Of a stretch of DNA of 64,000 bases, positions 51,745-60,040 are shown one piece after another (the stretch's first letter is position 1; the number at the start of each line of letters is the position of its first letter). The notes beneath the pieces are model-generated. The model searched no databases. It was given only the letters and a program-made list of their open reading frames with translations, and was not told the origin of the DNA. Source of the DNA: CAYMPH01 sp964392365. Lineage in GTDB: Bacteria > Spirochaetota > UBA4802 > UBA5550. Location of the stretch: the NCBI GenBank assembly GCA_964392365.1, contig CAYMPH010000016.1, forward strand, positions 1 to 64,000. The letters run 5' to 3'. A program made the translations under genes and the position numbers.

Positions 51745-52668
51745 TTACTGCATCTTTTTTAAAATACAGCTGCTTACCACTTCCTGGGTCGGGCCATATG
51801 GCTCCGGCTTTTTGGTGTAATATTTTTTCACACTGTCATAATTGTATATCTGGGGACCATCTTCAATTTCAAGATGAGTAATTGTTAAAACATTATTCAC
51901 AAAAGTCCATTTAATATTACCATCGAACTGACTTTCACCATAAAGTTTTTTAAAGGTACCTTTCCCGCCGGCATTAAAAACATATTCAAAAGAAGGATTT
52001 TCTGTATAAATTGTGTCTCCTGGATTAAGCAAACAGTGCATGCCGTATTTTCCTTTAGGTTCTGCAGATACCTGGCCGCCTGCCTGAGCCTGTGCAACAG
52101 GCTGTCCGTTTTTCCATTTTCCTTTTACAACAGTTTTGTTGGCATAGGTCATTATACCATCCCCATCCATCTGGTCATTCTTCCACTGGCCTGTGTATTT
52201 ATCTCCGGTCTTCCAAGTCATAGTTCCTTTGCTGTCGCGTTTTCCATCCTTAAATTCGCCTTCATATTTATCGCCTGTTGGCCAGCTCATCATGCCCGTT
52301 TTCCCGATTTTCCCGTCATTCCAAATCCCTTTAAATACTGTACCATTGGAAAAATTCATTGTTCCGGGTCCATTCATGTTGTTATTGTGGAAAGATCCAT
52401 CGTATTTATCTCCATTAGGCCAGGTCATTATTCCCTTTATTATTTTACCATTTATAAAATCTCCTTTATAAACTACTCCGCTCTTATAGGTCAATATTCC
52501 CTTGCCGTTCATATTACCGGCTTTAAACTGGCCTGTATATTTATCTCCTGTCTTCCATGTCATGGTGCCAGTACCATTTTTACAGTCACCTTTTTCACAA
52601 ACCTGCGAATACGCTGCACCGGCAAAAAAAACAGTTAATGCTGCAGATAATAAAAGCATCCTTTTCAT
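51745..52668 (-). CDS. Secreted MORN-repeat protein
   Basis: 307 residues from the ATG at 52668, with GGAGAG five bases upstream; a GTG two codons earlier is not preferred. After a signal peptide, about eight MORN repeats of 21-23 residues (pattern GDKYTGQFKAGNMNGKG) span roughly 30-190. The remaining C-terminal domain (about 205-307) is unrelated and contains CLLNPGDTIY. MORN repeats form flat beta sheets and are often scaffolds. It heads a three-gene group of secreted proteins. Confidence 0.88.
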   Translation of the reverse strand: MKRMLLLSAALTVFFAGAAYSQVCEKGDCKNGTGTMTWKTGDKYTGQFKAGNMNGKGILTYKSGVVYKGDFINGKIIKGIMTWPNGDKYDGSFHNNNMNGPGTMNFSNGTVFKGIWNDGKIGKTGMMSWPTGDKYEGEFKDGKRDSKGTMTWKTGDKYTGQWKNDQMDGDGIMTYANKTVVKGKWKNGQPVAQAQAGGQVSAEPKGKYGMHCLLNPGDTIYTENPSFEYVFNAGGKGTFKKLYGESQFDGNIKWTFVNNVLTITHLEIEDGPQIYNYDSVKKYYTKKPEPYGPTQEVVSSCILKKMQ

Positions 52669-52839
52669 AAACACTCTCCTTTTATATAGATATTTTTATA
52701 ATTGCATGTTAAATGAATCTGATTTGATATATTCTGAAATGTAAAAAATATAAGACGGATATGCCGGAAAAGTCAATAAAAAATAATGAATAAAATTTCT
52801 TTATAAGGATTGCAGTAAAAAAAAATTCAGATTATCAGA

Positions 52840-52882
52840 ATACAGGGCTGCAATAATTTAATTTTTTAATGCAGCCCTGTAT
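52840..52882 (-). terminator. Strong hairpin downstream of the small secreted gene
   Basis: ATACAGGGCTGCA and TGCAGCCCTGTAT form a perfect 13-bp stem around a 17-base AT-rich loop. It lies 18 bases past the stop codon of the gene at 52900-53124. A T-run follows only after about 16 bases on the minus strand, so termination or RNA stabilisation are both possible. Confidence 0.45.
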
Positions 52883-52899
52883 CAGAATTTTTCCAGGAC

Positions 52900-53124
52900 T
52901 TATTTTTTTACGGTTTTTTGACTTTGTGATTTTTTAAAATTTTCCTTTCTTTCCTTGTCCCTTTTTTCTGATGTTTTCTCCCGCGATCTTGACTCGCTTT
53001 TATTCTGCCGCTCCCTGTTCTCACGGCTTTTCTGCCCTGCCATCAGATCAGGTGATCCCACAAGACAGATGAGAACAAAAGAAAGTAATACCGGAAACGA
53101 TAAAAGTGATTTGATGTTTTTCAT
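52900..53124 (-). CDS. Small secreted, highly charged protein
   Basis: 74 residues. A signal peptide (LSFPVLLSFVLICLVGSPDLMA) precedes about 45 residues made almost entirely of Lys, Arg, Glu, Ser and Asn (QKSRENRERQNKSESRSREK), with no hydrophobic core, so it is probably disordered. GGAGG stands eight bases before ATG. It stands alone after the GMC oxidoreductase on the minus strand. It may bind an acidic surface or nucleic acid; no family is known. Confidence 0.65.
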   Translation of the reverse strand: MKNIKSLLSFPVLLSFVLICLVGSPDLMAGQKSRENRERQNKSESRSREKTSEKRDKERKENFKKSQSQKTVKK

Positions 53125-53160
53125 TACACATTCCTCCGTCTGTTTTATATATTAAAAAAA

Positions 53161-54804
53161 CTAATTTTTATAAGTTTCAGTTAATGATTCTACTGTCCCG
53201 GCCTGAATCTGCTTCCGTGTTCCAGTTTTAAAAGGAACCTGACTCATTGCAAACTCGGCAATTGCAGTAATAGTCAAACTCGGATTTACTCCTATATTTG
53301 CGGGTATCACAGAACCATCTATTATATATAGGCCTTCATGTCCATAGACACGGCAGGCTCCGTCAACTACCCCGCTTTCCGCATCCGGACCTATTGCGCA
53401 TCCTCCCAGAATATGGCCGGTAGTTCCTTTATCGAATAATACTTCATTGATGGAATTCATCGGGATACCTTTTACCTTTTCCGCAAGTTTAATTGTAACA
53501 TCCTGCGCCTGCTGTATATATGCCGGGGCTTTCTGCATCCCTTTTTCCTGTTTCGATTTCAGCTTTTTAATTAACGGATTCCACCATTTTCTTGCATAAT
53601 CAATCCTGATGCTGCTGTCAAGAGTCTGCATTACAAGAAGAAGAATAGTTCTTGGTGCGGTTCCAAAAGGCCAGTGAAGTTTTAAAAATCCGATAGGATT
53701 CAGAATAAATTTCATCAGCCATTTTAAAGGCCTAGTGATCCTGTTCCCCCTGCCGGTAAGAACAGTGTACATAAGGCTCATGAGATCAGCTCCTGTAGGG
53801 CTTCTCATAGGCTCAACGAGAGTGACATCATCAACATAAATGCTTGAGGTGATAGTGAGTCCTTTTGAGTAATCGATAGTATCATCTTTTACCCTTACTG
53901 CAGTCATAGCTTCACTATTGGTACGGACTTTTGTCCCGAGCGATGCAGGGAGATTTTTAAGAGTTCCCTTATCCCTGCTTTTAAATAATAAATCAAGCGT
54001 GCCCAGAACACCTGCGGCCAGAATAACATTTTTCGCGGAGATGGTGATTTTCTTTTTATTTAATTTAAATATCGTGCTTACAGTATCCACTTCAAAACCG
54101 TTTCCGTTTTTGTGAATAAGAACTGCGGTTCTTTCAGTGAAGACCTCCAGCCCCTTTCTTTCTGCAAAGTACAGGTAGTTTTTATCCAGAGAATTTTTTG
54201 CGCCCGAGCGGCATCCGAGTACGCAGCTTCCGCAGTAGCTGCAGCCTGTTCTGTCAGGGCCGACTCCTCCGAAATAAGGATCCTTTACTGACTTATCCGG
54301 TTCGCCGAAATAAACGCCTACATCCTGCATGTGAAAAGTATCTGCTTTCCCGAAATCTTCAGCCAGGCTGCGCATGACATCATCAGCAGGAGTAAACTTT
54401 TCATTTTTTGAAACACCGAGCATCCTTTTTGCTTCAAAATAATGCGGGGCGAGGTTTCTCTTCCAGTCGCCCATAGTAGACCATTGCCTGTCGTTGTAAA
54501 AAGAATCAGGCGGCATAAGCAGGGTGTTTGCATATCCGAGACTTCCTCCGCCGTAACCCCTGCCCCGCATGATGAACATATCAGACAGCATTGTCATTTC
54601 CATAATGCCGTAACATCCCAGCCCGGGGCTCCAGAGATATTTAAGAACCTCCCTGTTTTTCCTGGCGCAGTTTTCCGGTTTAAGTTTTCTGCCTGCTTCA
54701 ACTAAAGCAACGGAATATCCTTTCTCCGCTAGACGCAGGGCGCTTACGCTGCCTCCGAAACCAGAACCAATAATTATATAATCAAAATCATTAACATCCT
54801 TCAA
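53161..54804 (-). CDS. GMC-type FAD oxidoreductase
   Basis: 547 residues. The FAD-binding IIIGSGFGGSVSALRLAEKG is at the N-terminus; GGGSLGYAN and DPYFGGVGPDR follow, and GCSYCGSCVLGCRSGAK matches the Cys-rich loop of cholesterol-oxidase-like GMC proteins. GHILGGCAIGPDAESGVVD and GSVIPANIGVNPSLTI are conserved. It oxidises a steroid-like or other alcohol. The start is TTG at 54804 with AGGTG upstream; there is no ATG for the first motif. No signal peptide. Confidence 0.9.
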   Translation of the reverse strand: MKDVNDFDYIIIGSGFGGSVSALRLAEKGYSVALVEAGRKLKPENCARKNREVLKYLWSPGLGCYGIMEMTMLSDMFIMRGRGYGGGSLGYANTLLMPPDSFYNDRQWSTMGDWKRNLAPHYFEAKRMLGVSKNEKFTPADDVMRSLAEDFGKADTFHMQDVGVYFGEPDKSVKDPYFGGVGPDRTGCSYCGSCVLGCRSGAKNSLDKNYLYFAERKGLEVFTERTAVLIHKNGNGFEVDTVSTIFKLNKKKITISAKNVILAAGVLGTLDLLFKSRDKGTLKNLPASLGTKVRTNSEAMTAVRVKDDTIDYSKGLTITSSIYVDDVTLVEPMRSPTGADLMSLMYTVLTGRGNRITRPLKWLMKFILNPIGFLKLHWPFGTAPRTILLLVMQTLDSSIRIDYARKWWNPLIKKLKSKQEKGMQKAPAYIQQAQDVTIKLAEKVKGIPMNSINEVLFDKGTTGHILGGCAIGPDAESGVVDGACRVYGHEGLYIIDGSVIPANIGVNPSLTITAIAEFAMSQVPFKTGTRKQIQAGTVESLTETYKN

Positions 54805-54912
54805 GATATCTGCACCTGCGTTAAATTATCCGACGGCTGACATGCAAATTAAAAAGAAAATCAAAATCAAGTAAATTTTTTAAAGCAATACCGCTGATAT
54901 CAATCTGAAGAA

Positions 54913-56022
54913 CTAGCGGAATTTATCAACATTGTACCGGATATTTTTTATCTCAAAATGACCGTAAGCAAAATCTCCGGTTTCTGTTTCCCATATTGCA
55001 TATCCAAGAGAACCTATTTTAATTCCGTCAAAATTTTTATAATGCGAAACAGGCGTCTTCCAGGGATAATATTTAAATGTATTTCCGTCATAAGACATGC
55101 TTCTATCTTTGGAAATAAAATTTACAAGCTCGCCTTTTTCATTAAAATACAATATTGCTGAGATCGTATTGCCTTCATTCGAAAAAACAGCTTTTACTGT
55201 CTTCTCATCTACATCTACCCACTTGATTTTTTTATCTATCAGGGTCGCTGGAGCCATTATGCACATGTCATTAAACAGCGTAACAGTCTCGCTTTTATTC
55301 ATGACAGGGCCTTCGGCATTCACAATAGGTATGAGTTTTGCAATTTTAATTTTCATTACAGCTTTCGGTCCTACATAAGCATGCAGTCCCTCAACCGGAA
55401 TGCCGTACATATTCATCATCATATAAAATAACCTTGCAGGCCTGTCAAAAAATTCATACTGAATCACGGGTGCATCATTCCAATTACCATCCATTTTCAT
55501 TTTCATCTTTGCATTAAATTCCACCCTGAAATTCTGCACTCTTGGTTTACCAACAACACCGGCATATTGAAGATATTTTTTAACAGGCTTCGGAAGATGT
55601 TCCAGATCTTTCTCTGTAACAGAAGGCTGTTCAATGTAGCGTGCGATTCCGATTTTAGATTCTTTAATAAAAACATTCTTATAGCTTCCGGGAAATGAAT
55701 TAATAAGTGAGATAAAAACAGGTATAATGATGATTATATTAGCGATCGTGCCGAACTTCGCATCACCCCAGAACTGAATAATCAGAACCTGCGAAGAGAT
55801 AACAGCAGCAAGCCCCGGCATCCACCATAAATCATTATCAGATAAAAACATTGCAATCGCTGCGAGAAAAAGAATTGTGCATGCAAGCCATATAATTCCG
55901 GATAATCTGGATAACTGCTGAGTAAGATTTTCTATCTCGGCAAACCCATATGCCTTTACAAATCCCATCAGGTGAATCAGCCCGTGTACGGTAATAAGTA
56001 TTAAAAAAAATATTTTAAGCAT
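54913..56022 (-). CDS. DUF6544-like membrane protein
   Basis: 369 residues. Four hydrophobic segments in the first 110 residues (FFLILITVHGLIHLMGFV ... IIIIIPVFISLINSF) precede a beta-rich domain starting LPKPVKKYLQYAGVVGKPRV, the hallmark of the DUF6544 family. GAGGAG precedes the ATG, and it starts 12 bases after the MarR stop, so it is probably repressed by that MarR protein. The role is unknown; the lipid-type enzymes nearby suggest envelope or membrane chemistry. Confidence 0.8.
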   Translation of the reverse strand: MLKIFFLILITVHGLIHLMGFVKAYGFAEIENLTQQLSRLSGIIWLACTILFLAAIAMFLSDNDLWWMPGLAAVISSQVLIIQFWGDAKFGTIANIIIIIPVFISLINSFPGSYKNVFIKESKIGIARYIEQPSVTEKDLEHLPKPVKKYLQYAGVVGKPRVQNFRVEFNAKMKMKMDGNWNDAPVIQYEFFDRPARLFYMMMNMYGIPVEGLHAYVGPKAVMKIKIAKLIPIVNAEGPVMNKSETVTLFNDMCIMAPATLIDKKIKWVDVDEKTVKAVFSNEGNTISAILYFNEKGELVNFISKDRSMSYDGNTFKYYPWKTPVSHYKNFDGIKIGSLGYAIWETETGDFAYGHFEIKNIRYNVDKFR

Positions 56023-56033
56023 AATTACTCCTC

Positions 56034-56495
56034 TTATATTAATTGGTCTTTTACAGTTTCGATATGATTTTTAAACCTGTCGAACATCTTCGACAGGGAG
56101 ATAATCTCGGATTTTTTGAATTCCCCGAACAGCATTGCCATATTGATATTATCCCTGTCCCCTCTTATTTTATTAATTTCATCAACCCTGCCGGTTGGTA
56201 TAATAAAAGTTGTCCTCCTGTCTGCCTCTGACCGCTCAAGCCTCACAAGACCGTTTTTTAAAAGATTCTCAGCTATTACCCTGACATTCTGATGTGAGGT
56301 GCTGAGTATTCCGGCAACAGTTGAAATTGAAGCATTCTTCAGATTTAATGCAATTACAAGTACCAGCCACTGTTTTGTTGTTAAATTATGTTCTTTGTAT
56401 GCCTTGTCGAATATATTTGCCAGCGCCTTTTCAATAACAAAAAAATCAAAAAAAAGTTTAGCCATTTCAGGCAGGAATTCAGGTTTATTTTTCAT
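56034..56495 (-). CDS. MarR-family transcriptional regulator
   Basis: 153 residues from the ATG at 56495. The winged helix is clear: NLTTKQWLVLVIALNLKNAS, TVAGILSTSHQNVRVIAENL (recognition helix) and RLERSEADRRTTFIIPT. Its promoter overlaps a perfect 36-bp palindrome ending at the start codon, so autorepression is expected. The predicted RNA start is one or two bases before the ATG and no Shine-Dalgarno is present, suggesting a leaderless mRNA. A start 12 codons upstream lies before the predicted RNA start and is rejected. Confidence 0.92.
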   Translation of the reverse strand: MKNKPEFLPEMAKLFFDFFVIEKALANIFDKAYKEHNLTTKQWLVLVIALNLKNASISTVAGILSTSHQNVRVIAENLLKNGLVRLERSEADRRTTFIIPTGRVDEINKIRGDRDNINMAMLFGEFKKSEIISLSKMFDRFKNHIETVKDQLI

Positions 56496-56531
56496 AATAG
56501 GTAATATATTACCTATTATGAAAATTGTCAA
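56489..56531 (-). promoter_or_regulatory. MarR promoter with perfect 36-bp palindromic operator
   Basis: TTTTCATAATAGGTAATA and its exact inverse fill 56489-56524. On the minus strand TTGACA (56531-56526) and TATATT (56508-56503) are 17 bases apart, so the palindrome covers the spacer, the -10 box and the start codon. Binding of a MarR dimer there would block RNA polymerase. Confidence 0.85.
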
Positions 56532-56613
56532 CGGAAAAATATTTTTTTGACTCCTTCCGCATCTGATGCTATAATTAATTTATTACAAATACTGCAATAA
56601 AAAGGAGGACACT

Positions 56614-56781
56614 ATGCAGCTGGAAATAAACGATGAAGAAAAAAATATTATTGCGGATATGCTGAAAAAAGCTCAGGCTGAAATACCTGTAGAAATTCAT
56701 CACTGCAGGACCAATGATTTCAAGGTTTTTCTGAATGATCAGCTAATAAAAGTAGGAATCCTTCTGAAAAAATTTGAATAA
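56614..56781 (+). CDS. Conserved small protein of unknown function
   Basis: 55 residues. MQLEINDEEKNIIADMLKKA opens a two-helix pattern, ending LIKVGILLKKFE. AAGGAGG stands six bases before ATG. Its MxxEIxxEE...EIxxxxxxxFKxxL arrangement resembles a family of short bacterial proteins annotated as hypothetical, often near central-metabolism genes. It is 105 bases before the phosphofructokinase gene. Confidence 0.75.
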   Translation: MQLEINDEEKNIIADMLKKAQAEIPVEIHHCRTNDFKVFLNDQLIKVGILLKKFE

Positions 56782-56886
56782 AGTATAAATATCCTGCTTT
56801 ACTTTTTTTTAAAAATTCAAGCAGAGATATGGTATACGTTTAATCTGTTTTTTAAAAAATCTGAACAATGATTCATGGAGGATTTT

Positions 56887-57981
56887 ATGGCATTAAAAAA
56901 AGTCGGCATACTGACAGGAGGCGGAGACTGCTCTGGACTCAATGCTGTTATAAGAGGCGTTACCCGTGCTGCAATAATAGGATACAATTCTGAAGTCGTA
57001 GGCATAGAAGGAGGATTCGAAGGTCTTATAAACGGTCATACTCAGGAGCTTACCATAAGATCAACAAAAGATATACTTACTCTGGGCGGAACAATACTGG
57101 GTACAACAAACAAAGGAAATCCTTTTGAATACAGGGAATTACAGCATGACGGCTCAATCAGCGTCAGTGACTATTCCGACAGGGCTATGGATACATACAG
57201 AAAACTTAAACTGGACTGCCTTTTCGTGGTCGGCGGCGAAGGAACCCTGGAGATAGGATATAAATTTGTAAAAAAAGGCGCAAACATCATAGGCATACCG
57301 AAAACCATTGACAATGATCTTGATAAAACTGATTACACTTTCGGGTTCCAGACAGCTGTGGAAGTGGCTTGCGACGCACTTGACCGCCTGCACACAACCG
57401 GAAAAAGTCACCAGCGTGTAATGATACTTGAGGTAATGGGACGTACCGCAGGCTGGATAGCTCTTGAATCCGGAATTTCAGGAGGAGCCCATATCATCAT
57501 CATACCTGAGATACCCTTCAATATTGACCGTATTGTAGATAAAATACAATTACGAGCAAAGGGAGGCAGCCCCTACAGCATAATTATAGTTGCTGAAGGT
57601 GCAAAAGAGGAAGGCGGTGAAGTAAAAACACTGGCCTCTGCATCAACACGCCTGCAGGGTGTACCGCAGCTTGGCGGCGTAGGCTCTTACCTTGCTGATG
57701 AAATAAAAAAACGGATTGATCTTGAGGTTCGCTGCACTGTTCTCGGCCATATTCAGCGCGGAGGATCACCATGCGCTTTTGACCGTGTTCTTGGAACAAG
57801 ACTGGGAAGTTATGCAGTTAAAGCAGCTGCTGATGGAAAATTCAGTACAATGGTGGCCTTAAATATGCCGGATATAGTTCTCGTGCCTCTTGCAGATCTT
57901 GCAGGCAAGGTTCGTACTGTTCCGGAAAATTCACAGTTAATTCAATGCGCTGAAGCCATCGGCATCAGCATGGGGCGCTGA
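56887..57981 (+). CDS. 6-phosphofructokinase, probably ATP-dependent
   Basis: 364 residues from the ATG at 56887 (GGAGG five bases upstream). GGGDCSGLNAVIRG, the GGEGTLEIG loop, GIPKTIDNDLDKTD and MGRTAGWIALESG follow the group III PFK pattern. The Gly after Glu in GGEGT favours ATP; PPi-dependent members have Asp there. The Lys in PKTIDND occurs in both. It phosphorylates fructose 6-phosphate, committing sugar to glycolysis. Confidence 0.93.
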   Translation: MALKKVGILTGGGDCSGLNAVIRGVTRAAIIGYNSEVVGIEGGFEGLINGHTQELTIRSTKDILTLGGTILGTTNKGNPFEYRELQHDGSISVSDYSDRAMDTYRKLKLDCLFVVGGEGTLEIGYKFVKKGANIIGIPKTIDNDLDKTDYTFGFQTAVEVACDALDRLHTTGKSHQRVMILEVMGRTAGWIALESGISGGAHIIIIPEIPFNIDRIVDKIQLRAKGGSPYSIIIVAEGAKEEGGEVKTLASASTRLQGVPQLGGVGSYLADEIKKRIDLEVRCTVLGHIQRGGSPCAFDRVLGTRLGSYAVKAAADGKFSTMVALNMPDIVLVPLADLAGKVRTVPENSQLIQCAEAIGISMGR

Positions 57982-58111
57982 GAGAATTTGTCTAATATTA
58001 AATCAATAAATGGAATTTACAAAAATATTATTCTTTACAAAACGTTCTCATAGAGTTAGTTAGACATGAATAAATAGTATTTAAAGAATTAAATCATCCC
58101 TGGAAGGTCAC

Positions 58112-58312
58112 ATGAATAATCTTGATGTAAAAAATATGAATACCATTGAAAGAATTCAGGCAATGGAGACACTATGGGAATCTCTACTTTATGAGGATGG
58201 TTCTGTTGATGTACCTGCATGGCATGGAGAAATTCTGGAAGACAGAAAAAAAAAGATCGCCTCTGGAAAAGTAAATTTTATTTCAATTTCAGATCTAAAA
58301 TCCAAAAAATAA
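58112..58312 (+). CDS. Addiction-module antitoxin (putative addiction module component)
   Basis: 66 residues. MNTIERIQAMETLWESLLYE, PAWHGEILEDRKKKIASGK and the following FISISDLKSKK are the pattern of short antitoxins that pair with RelE/ParE-type toxins. It starts behind TGGAAGG. The toxin gene begins three bases after its stop. The antitoxin is intact while the toxin is frameshifted, so it may now be free or an anti-addiction remnant. Confidence 0.85.
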   Translation: MNNLDVKNMNTIERIQAMETLWESLLYEDGSVDVPAWHGEILEDRKKKIASGKVNFISISDLKSKK

Positions 58313-58315
58313 CAA

Positions 58316-58625
58316 ATGAAGCTACAAAATGTTTTTATCTATGAATATGCAATAAATGATTTGCATGAAGGAAAAGCTTTTTATGATAAAATTGAAGAAG
58401 GTGTTGGTAATTATTTCTTCGATTCACTTAAGGCCGACATAGAGTCATTGATATTATATGGCGGGATACACTCCTTGGAATTTGGACTATACCGCATGTT
58501 TGCCAAACGCTTTCCATATGCTATTTACTATGAGATTCAAGATAAAAATGCTATATATAATAGCTGTATTACCAGTTAGAAGAGATCCGGCATGGATTCT
58601 TCACATGATTTCTGATAGAAAATAA
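58316..58625 (+). pseudogene. RelE/ParE-family toxin with C-terminal frameshift
   Basis: The first 80 residues follow the family (AINDLHEGKAFYDKIEEGVG, YRMFAKRFPYAIYYEIQD). The current frame ends early after NAIYNSCITS at 58579. A +1 shift at the TATATATAA stretch (58551-58560) restores AVLPVRRDPAWIL, the usual end of this toxin, to a stop at 58623-58625. The toxin is therefore probably inactive, unless the shift is a sequencing error or programmed. Intact length would be about 102 residues. Confidence 0.75.
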
Positions 58626-58818
58626 TTATTTTTTAATAATACCTTCTATTCATTTATAATTTTTATATCCCCTATTATTTCATCTTTCAATAAAATACTA
58701 TAATAAAATTTAATTGTCAGCTGAAATGAATCCTGATATATGTCCGATTATAAGTTAAATAAAAAAACTTTCTTTTAACAATCATACTGAATGATAAATA
58801 TTTTTACAGGAATTATTG

Positions 58819-59670
58819 ATGCACACAGAAAAAATCTCACTCGAACATCAGGAACTGCTTTCAGATAAATTTAAAAAACTGCTCCTGCCTATATCGGAAT
58901 ACAGCTTTGCAAGTTTGTACCTCTTCAGAGAAAAACACGAATACGAAATGCTTTTCGATGAAGAGATTTTTATTAAGGGTAAAACCTTTGATGGTGAAAG
59001 TTTTATTATGCCTTCTTTTGATATCAGGCAGTCTGATAAAGCCTATCTCAGGAAAATGATCACTCAGTACGGTATGATATTCCCTGTTCCGGAAGAATGG
59101 ATCCCCCACTTTGAAAATGACGGCTTCATCTTTACATCCAACGAAGGCGACGCTGACTATATTCATCATGTAAAGAAGATAAGCGATTACAAAGGAAAGC
59201 ATCTTCACGGTAAACGCAACCTTTTAAATCAGTTTCTTGATTCTTATGCTCATGAAGAATGTCCACTCACAGACGACAGACTCGGTGATGCAAACACGAT
59301 CCTTGAATCATGGCAGAAGGAAACAAATGATAAACCATTAGATACGGACTTTTACCCATGCGCTGAAGCAATTAAGCTATATGACAGGCTCATACTGTGC
59401 GGCGGAATTTTTTATGCAAACAGGGAGCCTGCTGGTTTTATAATCGGCGAGGAACTGAATGACGAAACATTTGCGCTTCATTTTGCAAAAGGGAACCGTA
59501 AATTCAAGGGAATTTATCAGTACATGTTCAACAGTTTTGCCAATGTCATGCCTGCAAAATACTGCTGTTTCAATTTTGAGCAGGATATGGGAAAAGAATC
59601 TCTCCGCCAGGCAAAGCTTTCATATAAGCCGGAAAAAATGATCCTCAAATACAGAATGAAGTCAGTTTGA
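58819..59670 (+). CDS. DUF2156 (LPG-synthetase-like GNAT) protein
   Basis: 283 residues from the ATG at 58819 (AGGA seven bases upstream). FASLYLFREKHEYEM, HGKRNLLNQFLDSY and NREPAGFIIGEEL...HFAKGN are the DUF2156 hallmarks, a double GNAT fold related to the C-terminal domain of phosphatidylglycerol lysyltransferase. No membrane segments, so it is the soluble type. The substrate is not known. It is divergent from nothing close; glnK is convergent. Confidence 0.85.
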   Translation: MHTEKISLEHQELLSDKFKKLLLPISEYSFASLYLFREKHEYEMLFDEEIFIKGKTFDGESFIMPSFDIRQSDKAYLRKMITQYGMIFPVPEEWIPHFENDGFIFTSNEGDADYIHHVKKISDYKGKHLHGKRNLLNQFLDSYAHEECPLTDDRLGDANTILESWQKETNDKPLDTDFYPCAEAIKLYDRLILCGGIFYANREPAGFIIGEELNDETFALHFAKGNRKFKGIYQYMFNSFANVMPAKYCCFNFEQDMGKESLRQAKLSYKPEKMILKYRMKSV

Positions 59671-59687
59671 CAGAATATTCTGATCAG

Positions 59688-60029
59688 TTACCCGATCGCC
59701 ACCGGGCCTCTTTCTTCTGTACGGATCCTTACGCATTCTTCAAGATTATAAACAAATATTTTGCCATCACCTAAATTTTCTGTTTTTGCCCCTTTGACAA
59801 TTGCCTGGATTGCAGGTTCGACAAAATCATCGTTCACTGCTATCTCGAGCCTTATTTTTCTAAGGAGGTTGCCTGTTTCTTTGGTTCCTCTGTAATATTC
59901 TGTAACACCAAGCTGGCGCCCATGACCAAGCACTTCACTTACTGTTACCAGATTTATTTCTGCCTTATAAAGTTCTTCCTTAACATGCTCAAGCCTGTGA
60001 GGCTGTATAATTGCAATTACAATTTTCAT
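59688..60029 (-). CDS. glnK: P-II nitrogen regulatory protein
   Basis: 113 residues. MKIVIAIIQPHRLEHVKEEL, the T-loop region GHGRQLGVTEYYRGTKETGN and GDGKIFVYNLEECVRIRT are the GlnB/GlnK frame. The T-loop position equal to Tyr51 (uridylylation site) is Glu (YRGTKETG), so this protein is probably not uridylylated at that site and responds to ATP/ADP and 2-oxoglutarate only. GGGAG precedes the ATG. It follows amtB by 11 bases and would block the ammonium channel when nitrogen is plentiful. Confidence 0.93.
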   Translation of the reverse strand: MKIVIAIIQPHRLEHVKEELYKAEINLVTVSEVLGHGRQLGVTEYYRGTKETGNLLRKIRLEIAVNDDFVEPAIQAIVKGAKTENLGDGKIFVYNLEECVRIRTEERGPVAIG

Positions 60030-60040
60030 TACAATACTCC

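Noticed and set aside
52036..52638. Long 200-codon plus-strand frame
   Set aside because: Antisense shadow of the MORN repeats; the regular repeat on the other strand keeps it open.
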